A DNA stretch of 64,000 nucleotides from Halorubrum sp. PV6 (GCF_003990725.2 NZ_CP030064.1:310001-374000), one strand, 5' to 3'. Shown: positions 9,294-18,337, counted from the stretch's first letter. Numbers and translations are program-made. Notes: generated from the sequence alone by a model not told the origin.

Positions 9294-9521
9294 ATGCCCT
9301 GGTCTCTGGGACGCGACGACGACGTAATCTCCGAGTGGGAGCGCTCCGACGGCTACGCGACGGTTCGGCTCCGCGAGCGCGGCGACGGCGGGTTCGTCGC
9401 CCGCCTCGACGTGATGGAACAGGCCGTCGACGAGTCTGTTTATAAGCGCGAGCGGTTCGACACCCGCGAGGCCGCGCTCGAACGCGCGAAGGCGTGGCGC
9501 GACGCGCGCGACATCGACTGA
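9294..9521 (+). CDS. Uncharacterised 75-aa haloarchaeal protein
   Basis: Start ATG at 9294 (MPWSLGRDDDVISEWERSDG). TATA-like GTTTTAG (9264-9270) lies 24-30 bp upstream. The protein is charged, with predicted beta strands in the first half (YATVRLRERGDGGFVARLDV) and a C-terminal helix (DTREAALERAKAWRDARDID). No catalytic motif is seen. The composition and codon use match real haloarchaeal genes, so it is probably expressed; function unknown. Confidence 0.65.
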   Translation: MPWSLGRDDDVISEWERSDGYATVRLRERGDGGFVARLDVMEQAVDESVYKRERFDTREAALERAKAWRDARDID

Positions 9522-9548
9522 CCGGGACGCGACCGCCGGCTCGTCCGG

Positions 9549-9914
9549 TCAGGAGAGCGACACCGAGTCGTCGAGGAACGCCTGACACTCGACCGCCCGC
9601 CCGTCGGGGTCCGCGGCGAAGAACTGGTAGATGTCGTACCGATCGTTTCGGTGCGGCGTCTCGACGGCGCTCGCTCCCGGCGCGGCCGCGAGGCGGTCGT
9701 GGGCCGCGTCGACCGCCTCGCGGTCCGGATAGACGAACGTGAGCGTCCCGCAGTCGTCGGTGCGGTCGCGCTCACAGAAGCCGAACAGCATGTTGTCGAA
9801 CCCCAAAATCGTGCAGTCGGGCTGTTCGAGCCGCACCGTCGCACCCATCGTGTCGCGGTAGAAATCGACGAGTTCGTCGTGTCGCTCGGTCGCGTAGAAG
9901 GCGATGCCGGCCAT
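9549..9914 (-). CDS. VOC (glyoxalase/bleomycin-resistance fold) family protein
   Basis: 121 aa, one VOC module pair. The beta-alpha-beta-beta-beta pattern is visible: MAGIAFYATERHDELVDFYR, LEQPDCTILGFDNMLFGF, then GTLTFVYPD and DRYDIYQFFAADPDGRAVE, with the usual 'D-P-D-G-x-x-x-E' ending that supplies a metal-ligand Glu. Start chosen at the ATG ending at 9914; longer reads enter the antisense of the next gene. The substrate cannot be told: dioxygenase, glyoxalase and resistance proteins share the fold. Confidence 0.8.
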   Translation of the reverse strand: MAGIAFYATERHDELVDFYRDTMGATVRLEQPDCTILGFDNMLFGFCERDRTDDCGTLTFVYPDREAVDAAHDRLAAAPGASAVETPHRNDRYDIYQFFAADPDGRAVECQAFLDDSVSLS

Positions 9915-10028
9915 GACCCGCCCTTGGGAGACGACGCACTTCACGGCACCGGGCGGGGCGCTCGCGTCGACTCGACTGCGGCACACCGAGGAGCGTGGCT
10001 TTTTGTCCTCCCTGCGGTATGAGCCGTC

Positions 10029-11300
10029 ATGACCGACCGAACCCGCCGCGACTGGCTGCGCGTCCTCGGCGCCGCGGGCGCCGCCGGGCTCGCCGGCTGT
10101 GCCGGCTCCGATCCGCCGAAGCCGCCGGCAGACGGGGCGCCCACGGTGCCCGCCGATGCCGACGAGGTGTCGACGCAGTTCCGCCAGGGCCTCCGGAACA
10201 CCGGGTACGTCGACGCGACGATACCCGACGCCGTCGAGACCGCGTGGGAACTCCCGGCGAACCGCGGCGAGCACTCGGCGACGAAGGGGAGCCCGGTGGC
10301 GGCGCCGAACGGCCAGATCCTGCTCGCCGACGACACCGGCCGCGTGCAGTCGATCGCGCCCGGCGGCTCGGTGACGTGGGCGACCTCGATAAGCGACGCC
10401 ACGCGCGGCAGCCACGGGACCCCCGCGATCGCGGACGGGCGGCTGTACGTCGGCACCTACGACGGCGTGGTCTCCTCGCTGGCGCTCGCGGACGGCGAGA
10501 TCCTCTGGCAGACCGAGGTCGGCGACGCCGCGGCCGCCAGCCCGACCTACCTCGCGGGGGAGCTCTACGTCGCGGTCGAACACTCGCCGCCCGACGGGAG
10601 CCTCGTCATGATGGACGCGGCGAGCGGTGAGATCGAGTGGCGCGACCGCCGCCCCACCGACCACCCGCACTCGACCGTCGCGATCGACCGGAGCCACGGC
10701 CGCCTCATCTTCGGGTCGAACGACGGCCACTGCTACGCGTGGTCGTTCCCGTCGTTGGAACGCGAGTGGGCCTACGACACCGGCGGCGATATCAAACTCC
10801 CGCTGGCCATCAGCGACGGGGTCGCCGTGGTCCCCTCGTGGGCGGGAACCGTCACGGGACTCGACGTCGAGGACGGCTCGGTGCTGTGGGAGTTCGAGAC
10901 CGACGGCGGGGAGACCGCGAAGGGGAGCCCCGACCCGATCGCGACGGGCGGCGTCATGTGCGCGCCGGCGGTCGCCGACGGCGAGGTGTACGTCGGCAGC
11001 CACGACACCAACGTCTACGCGATCGACCTCGAAACCGGCGAGAAGGTGTGGGCGACCCCCACGGACGGCTGGGTCACCGGGAACGCCGTCGCCACGAACG
11101 ACCACGTGCTCGTCGGCTCGTACGACACGAAGCTGTACGCGCTCGACCGCGACGACGGCTCCGTCACCTGGTCCGTGGCCAATCGCGGCGAAGTCACCAG
11201 CGCGCCGCTCGTGACCGACGACGGGATCTACTACGCCGAGCGCGCCCCCGAGGCCACCGACGAGGCGGGGCTGTGCTACAAACTCGTCGCGAGCGACTGA
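10029..11300 (+). CDS. Tat-exported lipoprotein with PQQ-like beta-propeller
   Basis: 423 aa. The N-terminus has a twin-arginine motif (TRRDWLRVL, R6-R7), a short hydrophobic stretch and a lipobox LAGC with C24, so it should be a Tat-secreted lipid-anchored protein on the cell surface. The mature part is a run of PQQ/YncE-like blades with repeated motifs such as AIDLETGEKVW and DGSVLWEFE. No quinoprotein dehydrogenase catalytic set is evident, so a scaffold or binding role is as likely as an enzyme. TATA-like GCTTTTTG (9998-10005) sits 24-31 bp before the ATG. Confidence 0.85.
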   Translation: MTDRTRRDWLRVLGAAGAAGLAGCAGSDPPKPPADGAPTVPADADEVSTQFRQGLRNTGYVDATIPDAVETAWELPANRGEHSATKGSPVAAPNGQILLADDTGRVQSIAPGGSVTWATSISDATRGSHGTPAIADGRLYVGTYDGVVSSLALADGEILWQTEVGDAAAASPTYLAGELYVAVEHSPPDGSLVMMDAASGEIEWRDRRPTDHPHSTVAIDRSHGRLIFGSNDGHCYAWSFPSLEREWAYDTGGDIKLPLAISDGVAVVPSWAGTVTGLDVEDGSVLWEFETDGGETAKGSPDPIATGGVMCAPAVADGEVYVGSHDTNVYAIDLETGEKVWATPTDGWVTGNAVATNDHVLVGSYDTKLYALDRDDGSVTWSVANRGEVTSAPLVTDDGIYYAERAPEATDEAGLCYKLVASD

Positions 11301-11339
11301 CGACCGCTCTCCGGGTCGCCCCCTCGGGCGGGCGGGACC

Positions 11340-12785
11340 TCACCGCTCCGGGTGGGTCGGCCCGTCGAAGCCGCCGCGAACGAGGGGCTTCGCGACGTGG
11401 CGCCGGGCGCTCGGCGGCACCTCGTACCAGCCGGGCGCAAGGTCGCGGTCGACGCCGACCGCGACCTTCCCCGGCGCGTCGGTGCCGCAGTCGCGACAGC
11501 GGTACCCCTGTCCCCGACCGGCCGAGGACATCGACCGCTCGCAGTCGGGACAGGTCGGGACGACGCGTTCCGTCTCGCGGAGGTCGCGTACGGCGAACTT
11601 CTCTACTTTCAACGTCGCCGTCTCGCCGCTACCTGCCTCGTCGCCTCCGGCGTCGCCCGTGGCCGGGCGGACCTCGTGTTCGCCACAGAGCGTCACCCGG
11701 TCGCCGGGGCGGAGCGCCCGAACGCGGTCGCGGAACCGGCCGGTCGGTTTAAAAGCCACACACCGGAGCCGCGACGCCGGGTCGTCGTCGGGCGCCCCGT
11801 CCGGCGCCGCCACGTCGACGTGGACGTGTCCCCCGCGTTTCGTCTCCGGGTCGCTCGCGACGACCCCCTCGACGCGGTACCCGGCGCCGTCGCGGAGGTC
11901 GCCGATGACACCAGCCGCGAGGTGGGCGTCGGTCCCCTGGTTCGTCAGGAAGGTCGCGGCGCGCTCGACCGGTTCGCTCTCGATGGCCGCGGCGACCTCG
12001 CGACACGCCGCGGCGTCGTCGCCGCGGATACCGTGGAGGATCGGTCCGGGGGCGTTCGGGACACAGACCGTCTCGCCCGTGTCGCGGTCGACGGTGTCCC
12101 AGACGACCGGGTACCCCCGGTCGGCGGCGGCGAAGACGCTCTCGGCGTCGACGTCGCGCGGCGTCCCGCAGCGGTCCAGCTCGCGATACGAGATGCGCTC
12201 GACGGTCCAGTCGCCGAACGCGCCCGCGGCGCCGACCGCTGCGAGCGCGCCGATCCGGCCGCGGCCGGCGACCGCCGTTTCGGGGGTCTCCCCGCCGGTC
12301 CCGAACGCCGCGTGTCGGTACCCGTGTCCGTCGGCGATGTCGAGCGCGTCGTCGAGCGAGAGCCGATGCCGGAGCGCGCGCCGGGCGAACGCGGCCACGT
12401 CGTCCGGAACCGTCACCCCCTCCGGGAGGAGAGTATCTGGCACGCACTCGCCGTCCGGGTCGCGCGGGTCGGCGGTCGTCGCGGCCGCGCCCAGGTCGGC
12501 GACGACGACGCCGGGCGACGTTCGAGGGTCGTCGACCGCCGCGAACTCGCGGACCGTCTCGGCGGCGCGCTCGAACGCCGCGTCGGGGTCGACGCCCGAG
12601 ACGTGGAGCGCGACCGCGGCGTTGCCGCGCGTCTTGTGTTTCACCGCCGGGTTGAGCCGGACGAGGAGGCGGCGACGGACGCGTCCCCCGGTCGCAGCGA
12701 GCCGCTCGGCCAGCCGCGCGCCGACGTAGGTCGTACACATCCCCTGCTCGCGGGAGTCGGTGTCGTCGACGGCGACGATGAGCAT
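11340..12785 (-). CDS. tiaS: tRNA(Ile2) 2-agmatinylcytidine synthetase TiaS
   Basis: 481 aa. It makes agmatidine at C34 of the CAU-anticodon isoleucine tRNA, using ATP and agmatine, so that the tRNA reads AUA and not AUG. The N-terminal TCKD/kinase-like motif VDDTDSREQGMCTTYVG is clear, an OB-fold follows (RLRCVAFKPTGRFRDRVRAL and on), and a C-terminal zinc ribbon has CPDC ... CRDC. Start taken at MLIVAVDD (12785), matching the short N-terminus of the family; an ATG at 12794 would add three residues. It is convergent with the beta-propeller gene. A probable substrate tRNA lies at 53004-53078. Confidence 0.95.
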   Translation of the reverse strand: MLIVAVDDTDSREQGMCTTYVGARLAERLAATGGRVRRRLLVRLNPAVKHKTRGNAAVALHVSGVDPDAAFERAAETVREFAAVDDPRTSPGVVVADLGAAATTADPRDPDGECVPDTLLPEGVTVPDDVAAFARRALRHRLSLDDALDIADGHGYRHAAFGTGGETPETAVAGRGRIGALAAVGAAGAFGDWTVERISYRELDRCGTPRDVDAESVFAAADRGYPVVWDTVDRDTGETVCVPNAPGPILHGIRGDDAAACREVAAAIESEPVERAATFLTNQGTDAHLAAGVIGDLRDGAGYRVEGVVASDPETKRGGHVHVDVAAPDGAPDDDPASRLRCVAFKPTGRFRDRVRALRPGDRVTLCGEHEVRPATGDAGGDEAGSGETATLKVEKFAVRDLRETERVVPTCPDCERSMSSAGRGQGYRCRDCGTDAPGKVAVGVDRDLAPGWYEVPPSARRHVAKPLVRGGFDGPTHPER

Positions 12786-12932
12786 ACGCGCCATTTCAGA
12801 CACCCGGACAAACCGGTTTCGGCGCGCGTGCGCCGGCGGGCGGCACCGCGACGTTATATAAGTATGCCGACACCGAGAACCGCGAAAACCGCAAGCGTGC
12901 GGCGGTTTCGTGTGGACGCAAGCGACACAATG

Positions 12933-12940
12933 CATATATA
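12933..12940 (+). promoter_or_regulatory. TATA-like box of the HTH regulator gene
   Basis: CATATATA ends 24 bp before the ATG at 12964, the spacing of a leaderless haloarchaeal promoter. A second AT-rich element (GTTATATAAG, 12853-12862) lies further up and, read on the minus strand, could serve tiaS with a short leader. Confidence 0.55.
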
Positions 12941-12963
12941 CGGCGAGCGGCTTATCTGCGGGT

Positions 12964-13935
12964 ATGACCCGGACTGCGCTGATCGAGAACATCACCGCGA
13001 TGTTGGAGGACGCGGGGTTCCTCGTCAGCGACCGGTGTGCGATCCGGCCCAAGAGCTTCGACGTGGCGGCGCGCCGCGGCGAGGACCTCGTGCTGCTGAA
13101 AATCCTCGGCAACGTCGACGCGCTCGACGCGGAGACCGGCGCGGAGATGCGCCGACTCGGGGAGTACCTGCAGGCGACGCCGATGGTCATCGGCGTTCGC
13201 ACCCGCGACGAAGACCTCAAACCCGGCGTCGTCTACTTCCGTCACGGCGTCCCGGTGATAAACCCCGACACCGGCTACGACCTGTTCGTCGAGGGGATGC
13301 CGCCGCTCATCTACGCCGCGCCCGGCGGCCTCTACGTCAGCCTCGACGGCGACCTGCTGGCCGACGAGCGAGAGGACCGCGGCTGGTCGCTCGGGCGCCT
13401 CGCGACCGAGTTGGGCGTCTCGCGGCGCACCGTCTCGAAGTACGAGGACGGGATGAACGCCTCCATCGAAGTGGCGATCCAGCTCGAAGAGCTGTTCAAC
13501 GAGCCGTTCTCCAGCCCGGTCGACGTGCTCGGCGGTGCGAGCGACGTGCGCGACGCCGACCCGACGCCGAAGGCGCCGGAGACCGACCCGGACGACGAGC
13601 ACGTCCTCCACGTGTTGACGAACGCCGGCTTCACCGTCCACCCGACGGCCCGCGCGCCTTTTAAAGCCGTCTCCGAAGACGAGGGGAGCGCGGTGACGCG
13701 GGTGCTCACTGGCCACTCGACGTTCACGCCGGCGGCGGAGAAGCGCGCGCGCATCATGTCCTCAATCGGGGAGGTGGCCGGCACTCGCTCGGTCTACTTC
13801 ACCGAGGAGGACGCGAAACGCGAGTCGGTCGACGGGACCGCACTCGTCTCCTGTGAGGAGCTCGCCGGTATCTCCGATCCGGCGGAGATTCGCGAACTCA
13901 TTCGCGACCGCGCGGAAGAGCCGTCCGAAGCCTGA
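12964..13935 (+). CDS. Archaeal HTH-type transcriptional regulator (UPF/MF_00584-like)
   Basis: 323 aa. The N-terminal domain resembles a restriction-endonuclease-like fold ([20 protein letters not shown], about 31-50). A Cro/XRE-type helix-turn-helix is at about 130-182 ([20 protein letters not shown]). A second copy-like domain follows in the C-terminal third ([20 protein letters not shown]). This arrangement matches a conserved archaeal 'putative HTH-type transcriptional regulatory protein' family. Start ATG at 12964 agrees with the TATA-like box. The targets are unknown; the gene is divergent from tiaS and convergent with the MinD-like gene. Confidence 0.85.
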   Translation: MTRTALIENITAMLEDAGFLVSDRCAIRPKSFDVAARRGEDLVLLKILGNVDALDAETGAEMRRLGEYLQATPMVIGVRTRDEDLKPGVVYFRHGVPVINPDTGYDLFVEGMPPLIYAAPGGLYVSLDGDLLADEREDRGWSLGRLATELGVSRRTVSKYEDGMNASIEVAIQLEELFNEPFSSPVDVLGGASDVRDADPTPKAPETDPDDEHVLHVLTNAGFTVHPTARAPFKAVSEDEGSAVTRVLTGHSTFTPAAEKRARIMSSIGEVAGTRSVYFTEEDAKRESVDGTALVSCEELAGISDPAEIRELIRDRAEEPSEA

Positions 13936-13959
13936 GCGAGGACGGATCGCGCTCTCTTC

Positions 13960-13983
13960 ACCTACTTACCTACTCACCTACTC
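13960..13983. repeat. Three 8-bp tandem units in a convergent intergenic gap
   Basis: ACCTACTT, ACCTACTC and ACCTACTC follow one another inside a pyrimidine-rich run (13950-13983). It lies between the stop codons of the HTH regulator and the MinD-like gene. It may belong to the terminator region of the plus-strand gene, although it is not a clean T-run. Confidence 0.5.
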
Positions 13984-14000
13984 GGGAGCCGCCCGGCCGG

Positions 14001-15503
14001 CTACCGGCCGAGGAGCCGACTGAAGAAGCCGCCGTCGTCGTCGTCTTCGTCGCGCTCGTCGTCGTCGGCTTTGTCGCCCTCCGCGTCGTCATCCGAGAGG
14101 ACGGTGTTCATGGTTCCGGTGTCGTCGTCACGGAACGGCACGCTGCCGGCGAGTTCGTCGTCGATGTCCGACTGCTCCGGCGTGCGGCCGGTCGCCGAGT
14201 CCGTCTCGGTGTCGTCGGACTCCTCGGACTCGGCCGCCGCAGACTCCGTTTCGTCGTCGAACGCGTCCGGTTCGAGGTCCGATTCGATCATCGCTTCGAG
14301 GTCGTCGCCGTCGACGTGCCCCTCTCCGACCGTCTCTGTCTCGCCGTCCACGGCGTCGACCGCCGGGGATTCCGCGTCGCTCGCGTCGTCGACCCCCGCG
14401 TCGGTCCCCTCCTCGGGGTCGACCGCTTCGGCCTCGGGGTCGCTCGTCGACTCCTCGTCGGTCTCGACGGGCGACTCCGCGGCGACGATGATGTCCTCCT
14501 CGTCGCCCGGTTCGCCGAGGCCAGCCCGTTCGGCTTCGGCGACGATGATGTCCTCGCCGTCCTCGGCGTCGTCGTCGTCGGCGTCGTCGGGCTCATCGCC
14601 TGCGTCGTCGGTGTCCTCGGGCTCGTCCGGTTCGGCGGCGTCAGCGCCCTCATCCGTCTCACGCTCGTCTGGGTCGTCGGTCGACGCAGCCGCTTCGTCG
14701 GCCGACGCAACCCCCTCGTCGCTCGATTCGCTCTCGGTCGGCGTCTCGTCTTCCCCTTCCGTGTCGACGGAATCGAGGCCCGGACCGGGTATCGTCGCGC
14801 CGGTGAGCGTCCGCGTCAGGTCGCGGTAGGCGCGGGTCGCGGCGGAGTCGGGGGCGAGAAGCGGCAGGGGGTCGCTCGACTCGGACGCGCGCAACACCGC
14901 GACATCTTCCGGAATCCGTCCGACGACCGGGGCGTCGAGCCACTGCTCGACCGCGTCGATCGGAGCGTCGCTCGCGGCGGTCGCGGGGTCGAGACGGGTG
15001 ATCGCCGCGCCCGCGACGCTGCCGCCGAGCCGTTCGGTCAGCTGTCGGGTCTTCTCGGTGTCGCCGAGGGCGCTCCGCTCGGGCGTGGAGACGAGGAGCG
15101 TCTCGTCCGCGAGGCCGAGCGGGAGCGTGGAGTCGTGTGAGAGCCCCGCGCCCGCGTCGATGAACACGAAGTCGGCGTCCTCGAAGGCGTCGACGACCTC
15201 GCGGAGTCCGGACGGGTCGGCCGCCGCGTACGCGTCGAGCGCCACGGCGCCGGGGACGACGCGGAGCCCCACGGGCCCCTCGTGGACCGCCTCGCGAGGC
15301 GACGCCTCGCCCGCCAGCAAGTCGTGGAGGGTGACTCCCTCGACGCTCACGCCCAAGGCCTCCGCGAGGTTCGCCATGCCGAGGTCGGCGTCGATTGCGA
15401 CGACGTCCGCGCCGGAATCGGCCAGTATCGTCGCGATTGCCGCGGTCGTGGTGGTCTTTCCGACCCCACCTTTCGCTGACGCGACCGCATACACCGTTAC
15501 CAT
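14001..15503 (-). CDS. MinD/ParA-type ATPase with long acidic tail and C-terminal amphipathic segment
   Basis: 500 aa. Residues 1-240 form a MinD-type ATPase with a deviant Walker A KGGVGKTTT (K11, K16), switch region DADLGMANLAEAL, and FIDAGAG in place of Walker B. Residues about 245-485 are extremely Asp/Glu/Ser/Thr-rich and probably disordered, with the segment EDIIVAEAE / EDIIVAAES occurring twice. The last ten residues, GGFFSRLLGR, form a short basic amphipathic helix like the membrane-targeting end of MinD. From memory, Haloferax MinD4, which positions the chemosensory array and motility machinery, has such a tail and lies near the ATP synthase genes. The minus-strand TATA-like ATTTAAG at 15528-15535 fits a leaderless start. 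Confidence 0.85.
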   Translation of the reverse strand: MVTVYAVASAKGGVGKTTTTAAIATILADSGADVVAIDADLGMANLAEALGVSVEGVTLHDLLAGEASPREAVHEGPVGLRVVPGAVALDAYAAADPSGLREVVDAFEDADFVFIDAGAGLSHDSTLPLGLADETLLVSTPERSALGDTEKTRQLTERLGGSVAGAAITRLDPATAASDAPIDAVEQWLDAPVVGRIPEDVAVLRASESSDPLPLLAPDSAATRAYRDLTRTLTGATIPGPGLDSVDTEGEDETPTESESSDEGVASADEAAASTDDPDERETDEGADAAEPDEPEDTDDAGDEPDDADDDDAEDGEDIIVAEAERAGLGEPGDEEDIIVAAESPVETDEESTSDPEAEAVDPEEGTDAGVDDASDAESPAVDAVDGETETVGEGHVDGDDLEAMIESDLEPDAFDDETESAAAESEESDDTETDSATGRTPEQSDIDDELAGSVPFRDDDTGTMNTVLSDDDAEGDKADDDERDEDDDDGGFFSRLLGR

Positions 15504-15620
15504 ACGGTGACGGACCGGCGACTGCTACTTAAATGTAGGCGGCAATCGACCGATCGAGGCGGCGTTTCGGCGCGAGCGACTGCTCGATCCGGGCGAATCA
15601 CCCGCGCACTTTCGCAAACA

Positions 15621-15630
15621 CCTTATACAT
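15621..15630 (+). promoter_or_regulatory. Promoter of the ATP synthase operon
   Basis: CCTTATACAT, preceded by an A-rich GCAAACA stretch that could be a BRE, lies 30-39 bp before the atpH ATG at 15660. Transcription would begin within a few bases of the start codon. Confidence 0.6.
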
Positions 15631-15659
15631 CGCTTGTAGAGTTTCAGGCGATTAGTAGT

Positions 15660-16016
15660 ATGGCGAGACCAGAGGTGCTCGACCGGATCAAGGAGGCTGA
15701 ACGGGAGGCGGACGAGATCATCGCGGAGGCGGAATCGGACGCCGACGAGCGCCTCGCAGAGGCTCGACGGCGCGCGGACGAGATCCGCGCCGAGGCCGAG
15801 GAGGAGGCGGAGTCCGAGGCCGAGACGCGACTCGAGACGGCCCGCGACGAAATCGAGGACCGCCGCGAGGAGATCCTCGAATCGGGTCGCTCCGACCGCG
15901 ACGAGCTCGAACGCGAGGCCCGCGACCGCGTGGACACGGCCGTCGACTACGCCGTCGAACGGTTCGAAGAAGCGGTGAACCAACAGGCCGAGGAGGCGGT
16001 GGATGCTCAGGCCTGA
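15660..16016 (+). CDS. atpH: A-type ATP synthase subunit H (peripheral stalk)
   Basis: 118 aa, almost entirely one long charged helix (DRIKEAEREADEIIAEAESD and on), as in the AhaH peripheral-stalk subunit. With subunit E it forms the stator linking the A1 head to subunit I in the membrane. Start at ATG 15660, just after the promoter; the upstream in-frame extension has no haloarchaeal composition. Its end overlaps the atpI start at 16003 by 14 bases, so the two are probably translationally coupled. Confidence 0.9.
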   Translation: MARPEVLDRIKEAEREADEIIAEAESDADERLAEARRRADEIRAEAEEEAESEAETRLETARDEIEDRREEILESGRSDRDELEREARDRVDTAVDYAVERFEEAVNQQAEEAVDAQA

Positions 16017-18192
16017 GCGGATGAGCAAGGTGTCGGTGACGGGCTCGAAGCGCGTCATCGACGACGTGATCGAAGCAACGTACGAACACCACTCCCTGCA
16101 CGTCACCGACTACGACGAGCGCTACGAGGGGTTCGAGCCCGGCGAGTCGCTCGACGGCGCGGAGACGGTCAACGAGAAGCTCGTCACCGTCCGCTCGCTG
16201 GAGAGCATCCTCGGCGTCGAGGGCGGCGAGGCCGACGCGGCCCGCCACCTCGACGACGAGGCGCTCGAAGCGGAACTCGCGGACGTGCGCGAACGGGTCA
16301 ACGACCTCAACGACCGGCGCGACGACCTGAAAAGCGACATCCGCGACCGCGAAGAGGAGATCGACCGGATGGAGCCGTTCGCGGATCTGGGCATCGAACT
16401 CGACCTGCTCGGCGGCTACGACTCGCTCGAAGTCGTCGTCGGGGAGGCGAAGCCGGACGCCGTCGAGGCGACGCTCGCGGACGCCGACGGCATCGACTCG
16501 TTCGAGGTGTTCGCCGGCAGCGACGTCGTCGCCATCTTCGCGCGACCCGCAGACGGCGCCGACGACGGGGTCTTACAGGACTCGCTCGTCGGCGTCGACA
16601 TCGCGCTGCTGGAGGTCCCGTCGGCGACGGCCAGCCCGAGCGAGTACGTCGCGGAACTGGAACGCGAACGCGACGCGCTCCAGAACGACCTCGACGACGT
16701 GACCGCCGAGCTCGACGCGGTCAAAGAGGAGGCGGCCGGCTTCCTCCTGCGCGCCGAGGAACAGCTCACTATCGAGGCCGAAAAGAAGCAGGCGCCCCTC
16801 TCGTTTGCGACCACAGAGAACGCCTTCATCGCCGAAGGCTGGGTTCCGACGTCGACGTTCGGCGACCTCAAGACGGCCATCACCGAGGCGGTCGGTGACC
16901 ACGCCGAGGTCGAAGAGCTCGAGCGCGCGTCGTTCACGCCCGACGGCGACCACCACACCGAGGCGGTCGCGGACGGCGGAGCGGGCCCCAAGGCCGCCAC
17001 CGACGGCGGCCACGCGGCACAGGGCGACGACGACCCGCCGGTCGTCCAGGACAACGCGGGCGCGGCGGGCCCGTTCGAACTGCTCGTACAGGGGTTCGGC
17101 CGACCGAAGTACTCGGAGTTCGACCCGACGCTTCTGGTCTTCCTCACGTTCCCGCTCATGTTCGGCTTCATGATCGGCGACGTGGGGTACGGCGTGCTGT
17201 ACGCCGCCATCGGCGTGTTCCTGTACAGCCGATACGAGGGGACGTTCCGCGAACTTGGCGCCGTCGCGATGTGGGCGGGCGGCTTCACGATCCTCTTTGG
17301 GATATACTTCGGGATCGACGTGTTCGGCTACCACGCCTACCAGCTGCTGCCCGGTGACATCCACTGGCCCGTCGACGGGAAGGGGCTGTCCCCGGCCGAC
17401 ATCGACTGGGCGCTGTCGTTCCTCGTCGTGAGCGTGCTGTTCGGGCTCGCACACCTGAACGTGGGACACGTCCTCTCGTTCGTGAGCAACTACCAGCAGC
17501 ACGACCTGAAACACGCGCTGTACGAGGGCGGCTCGTGGCTGCTGATCCTCAACGGCGCGTGGATCTGGATCTTCAGCCAGCACGTCCCCGGTCCGAAGCC
17601 GGACTTCCTGTTTGAGTCGTTCTCGATTCTGACCTTCGGAGCGGTGTCGTTCGGCGGCTTCCCGGTCGCGGTCGGGTACGCCGCCATCGTAGCGATCCTC
17701 TTGGGCATCGTCCTGCTCGCCATCGGTGAGCCGCCGGAGCTCGCCGAGGTGCTCTCGCCGGTCGTCAACGTCATCTCGTACGCTCGGATCATGGCCGTGC
17801 TGCTCGCGAAGGGCGGGATGGCGCTCGCCGTGAACCTGCTCGCGTTCGGCGCCTACATCGACGAGGGCGGCGAAGGGAGCTTCCACTTCATCTTCACGAA
17901 CAACTACCTCGTCAACGAGGTGCAAGCGGAGGCCAGCAAGGAGCTGGTGTTCGCCGGCATGACGACCGCCTTCACCCCGGAAGCCGGTGCGGTCGGCATC
18001 CTCGCGCTCGTCGCGGGTATCGTCGTCGCGGTCGTCGGGCACATCGTCGTCCTGCTGCTCGGCGTCACGTCCGCCGGCATTCAGGCGGTGCGTCTCGAGT
18101 ACGTGGAGTTCTTCGGGAACTTCTACGAGGGCGGCGGCGACAGCTACCTGCCGTTCGGCTACGACCGCCAGTACACCACGAACGACGACTGA
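16003..18192 (+). CDS. atpI: A-type ATP synthase subunit I
   Basis: 729 aa, the normal size of the archaeal subunit I/a. A cytoplasmic N-terminal half (1-350) contains coiled-coil segments that receive the peripheral stalks and an Asp/Gly-rich insert (about 310-350). The C-terminal half has about seven to eight membrane segments forming the ion half-channels next to the K ring (for example YSEFDPTLLVFLTFPLMFGF and VVNVISYARIMAVLLAKG, which holds the conserved Arg). The start MLRPERMSKVSVTGSKR overlaps atpH. A 208-bp gap follows before atpK. Confidence 0.95.
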   Translation: MLRPERMSKVSVTGSKRVIDDVIEATYEHHSLHVTDYDERYEGFEPGESLDGAETVNEKLVTVRSLESILGVEGGEADAARHLDDEALEAELADVRERVNDLNDRRDDLKSDIRDREEEIDRMEPFADLGIELDLLGGYDSLEVVVGEAKPDAVEATLADADGIDSFEVFAGSDVVAIFARPADGADDGVLQDSLVGVDIALLEVPSATASPSEYVAELERERDALQNDLDDVTAELDAVKEEAAGFLLRAEEQLTIEAEKKQAPLSFATTENAFIAEGWVPTSTFGDLKTAITEAVGDHAEVEELERASFTPDGDHHTEAVADGGAGPKAATDGGHAAQGDDDPPVVQDNAGAAGPFELLVQGFGRPKYSEFDPTLLVFLTFPLMFGFMIGDVGYGVLYAAIGVFLYSRYEGTFRELGAVAMWAGGFTILFGIYFGIDVFGYHAYQLLPGDIHWPVDGKGLSPADIDWALSFLVVSVLFGLAHLNVGHVLSFVSNYQQHDLKHALYEGGSWLLILNGAWIWIFSQHVPGPKPDFLFESFSILTFGAVSFGGFPVAVGYAAIVAILLGIVLLAIGEPPELAEVLSPVVNVISYARIMAVLLAKGGMALAVNLLAFGAYIDEGGEGSFHFIFTNNYLVNEVQAEASKELVFAGMTTAFTPEAGAVGILALVAGIVVAVVGHIVVLLLGVTSAGIQAVRLEYVEFFGNFYEGGGDSYLPFGYDRQYTTNDD

Positions 18193-18337
18193 CGCCGTCC
18201 GGGCTTCGTCCGGCTCGGCAGTCCTGTCGGTTCGCCGACCGTTCGACTCCGTCGCCCGACGTTTCGAGGCGGAGACCGTTTCGCCAGTTGTTACTTTTTC
18301 GCTCGCTTTTCCCGCGCTATTCGGTCGTTTTGGGAAG

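Noticed and set aside
10029-11300. PQQ-dependent alcohol or glucose dehydrogenase
   Set aside because: The blades resemble PQQ repeats, but no vicinal Cys pair, calcium/Asp catalytic site or cytochrome part is visible. Reported only as a beta-propeller lipoprotein.
14300-14720. Coding repeats in the acidic tail region that might be a tandem-repeat array
   Set aside because: The GAC/GAG/TCG triplet-like repetition comes from low-complexity Asp/Glu/Ser coding. There is no fixed-length unit beyond the two EDIIVA segments.
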